Source of the DNA: Frondihabitans sp. PhB188
GTDB lineage: Bacteria > Actinomycetota > Actinomycetes > Actinomycetales > Microbacteriaceae
Direction: 5' to 3'
DNA length: 64,000 nt
Assembly (NCBI RefSeq): GCF_003752365.1
Contig: NZ_RJUO01000001.1
Span: 248,001 to 312,000 of the forward strand
Shown here: one piece after another, positions 63,733 through 64,000 of the stretch
Numbering within the stretch: the stretch's first letter is position 1
Layout: each line of letters opens with the position of its first letter
Position numbers and translations under genes: made by a program
Notes under the pieces: generated by a model
What the model was told of the DNA's origin: nothing
The model's input: only the letters and a program-made list of their open reading frames with translations
Databases searched by the model: none

Positions 63733-63742
63733 AAGGTACGTT
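63733..63742. promoter_or_regulatory. Symmetric bidirectional -10 element
   Basis: AAGGTACGTT reads TACCTT on - (63738-63733, 6 bp before the acyl-CoA dehydrogenase ATG) and TACGTT on + (63737-63742, 6 bp before the SGNH ATG). The two boxes share the central TA and both genes would be leaderless. Confidence 0.6.
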
Positions 63743-63748
63743 TGTTCC

Positions 63749-64000
63749 ATGACACAAGCCCACCCGTGGTCCCGCTACGTCGCGATCGGCGACTCGTTCA
63801 CCGAGGGCATCGGCGACCCCGATCCGACGTCGACCGGCGGCAATCGCGGCTGGGCCGACCGGGTGGCCGAGGTGCTCGCCTCGACGACCGACGGCTTCGC
63901 CTACGCCAACCTCGCGATCCGCGGCCGGCTCCTGCAGCAGATCATCGACGAGCAGGCGCAGGCCGCCCTCGACCTCCGCCCCGACCTGATCAGCGTGTCG
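63749..64000 (+). CDS. SGNH/GDSL hydrolase, N-terminal part
   Basis: Runs off the window after 84 residues. Block I is AIGDSFTEGIGD with the nucleophile serine at S17, and the YANLAIRG segment holds the block II asparagine/glycine. No signal peptide, so likely a cytosolic esterase/lipase. Leaderless ATG. Confidence 0.9.
   Translation, partial: MTQAHPWSRYVAIGDSFTEGIGDPDPTSTGGNRGWADRVAEVLASTTDGFAYANLAIRGRLLQQIIDEQAQAALDLRPDLISVS

Overview
The window reads as chromosomal core and near-core DNA of a high-GC Actinobacterium, most likely Microbacteriaceae. The supporting signs are GTG/ATG starts with strong G/C third-position bias, an RbpA, a mycothiol enzyme (MshC), a PafBC/TatA/TatC/HelY block, the actinobacterial QcrCAB plus CtaCDEF respiratory supercomplex genes, and many genes whose start codon lies 6-8 bp after a TANNNT -10 box (leaderless mRNAs). 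No prophage, insertion sequence, CRISPR array or rRNA was seen. The only tRNA is tRNA-Leu(GAG).

Layout. 0-4.2 kb: nrdR-pyrD, DUF3043 membrane protein / M20 dipeptidase (divergent), erpA-like Fe-S carrier. 4.3-12.6 kb: ctaC-ctaD-ctaF on + facing ctaE-qcrC-qcrA-qcrB on -, separated by about 0.75 kb of non-coding DNA with three hairpin repeats. 12.7-18.7 kb: trpD, then glycerol/dihydroxyacetone use (glpF-glpK on -, dhaK-dhaL-dhaM on +, sharing a control region). 18.7-30.9 kb: YchJ-like protein, 58-aa membrane microprotein, argG, methyltransferase, MFS exporter/TetR pair, two-component system, GT2-GtrA glycosyltransferase, NUDIX, SDR, and a coupled NfeD-SPFH-GDPD operon. 31-42.7 kb: rbpA, lnt, helY, tatC, tatA, pafC, pafB, two FKBP-like lipoproteins, trmI, HAD phosphatase. 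42.7-50.9 kb: PAC2 protein, then M20 peptidase-uppP-mshC-ATPase on -, tRNA-Leu, aldo/keto reductase, an acidic 81-aa repeat protein, type II NADH dehydrogenase. 50.9-56.8 kb: an 0.8-kb non-coding leader with a striking ACCCG array, followed by a five-gene translationally coupled cell-surface polysaccharide operon (phosphoglycosyl transferase, GT4, CDP-alcohol phosphotransferase, Wzz/BY-kinase-like protein without a P-loop, cytidylyltransferase). 56.9-64 kb: two small hypotheticals within a field of CACAAGGA repeats, SF2 helicase, dinB, proline iminopeptidase, acyl-CoA dehydrogenase and the start of an SGNH hydrolase.

How it fits together. NADH dehydrogenase II, bc1 and aa3 oxidase form a respiratory chain. 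glpFK and dhaKLM feed glycerol and dihydroxyacetone into glycolysis. lnt, tat, uppP and the surface-polysaccharide operon serve the envelope. Most notable for a second look are the ACCCG leader with a palindrome-embedded promoter, the CDP-alcohol chemistry of the polysaccharide operon, a strongly over-represented and orientation-biased word GTTCCTGCG, two symmetric bidirectional -10 promoters, and the extragenic hairpin and CACAAGGA repeats.
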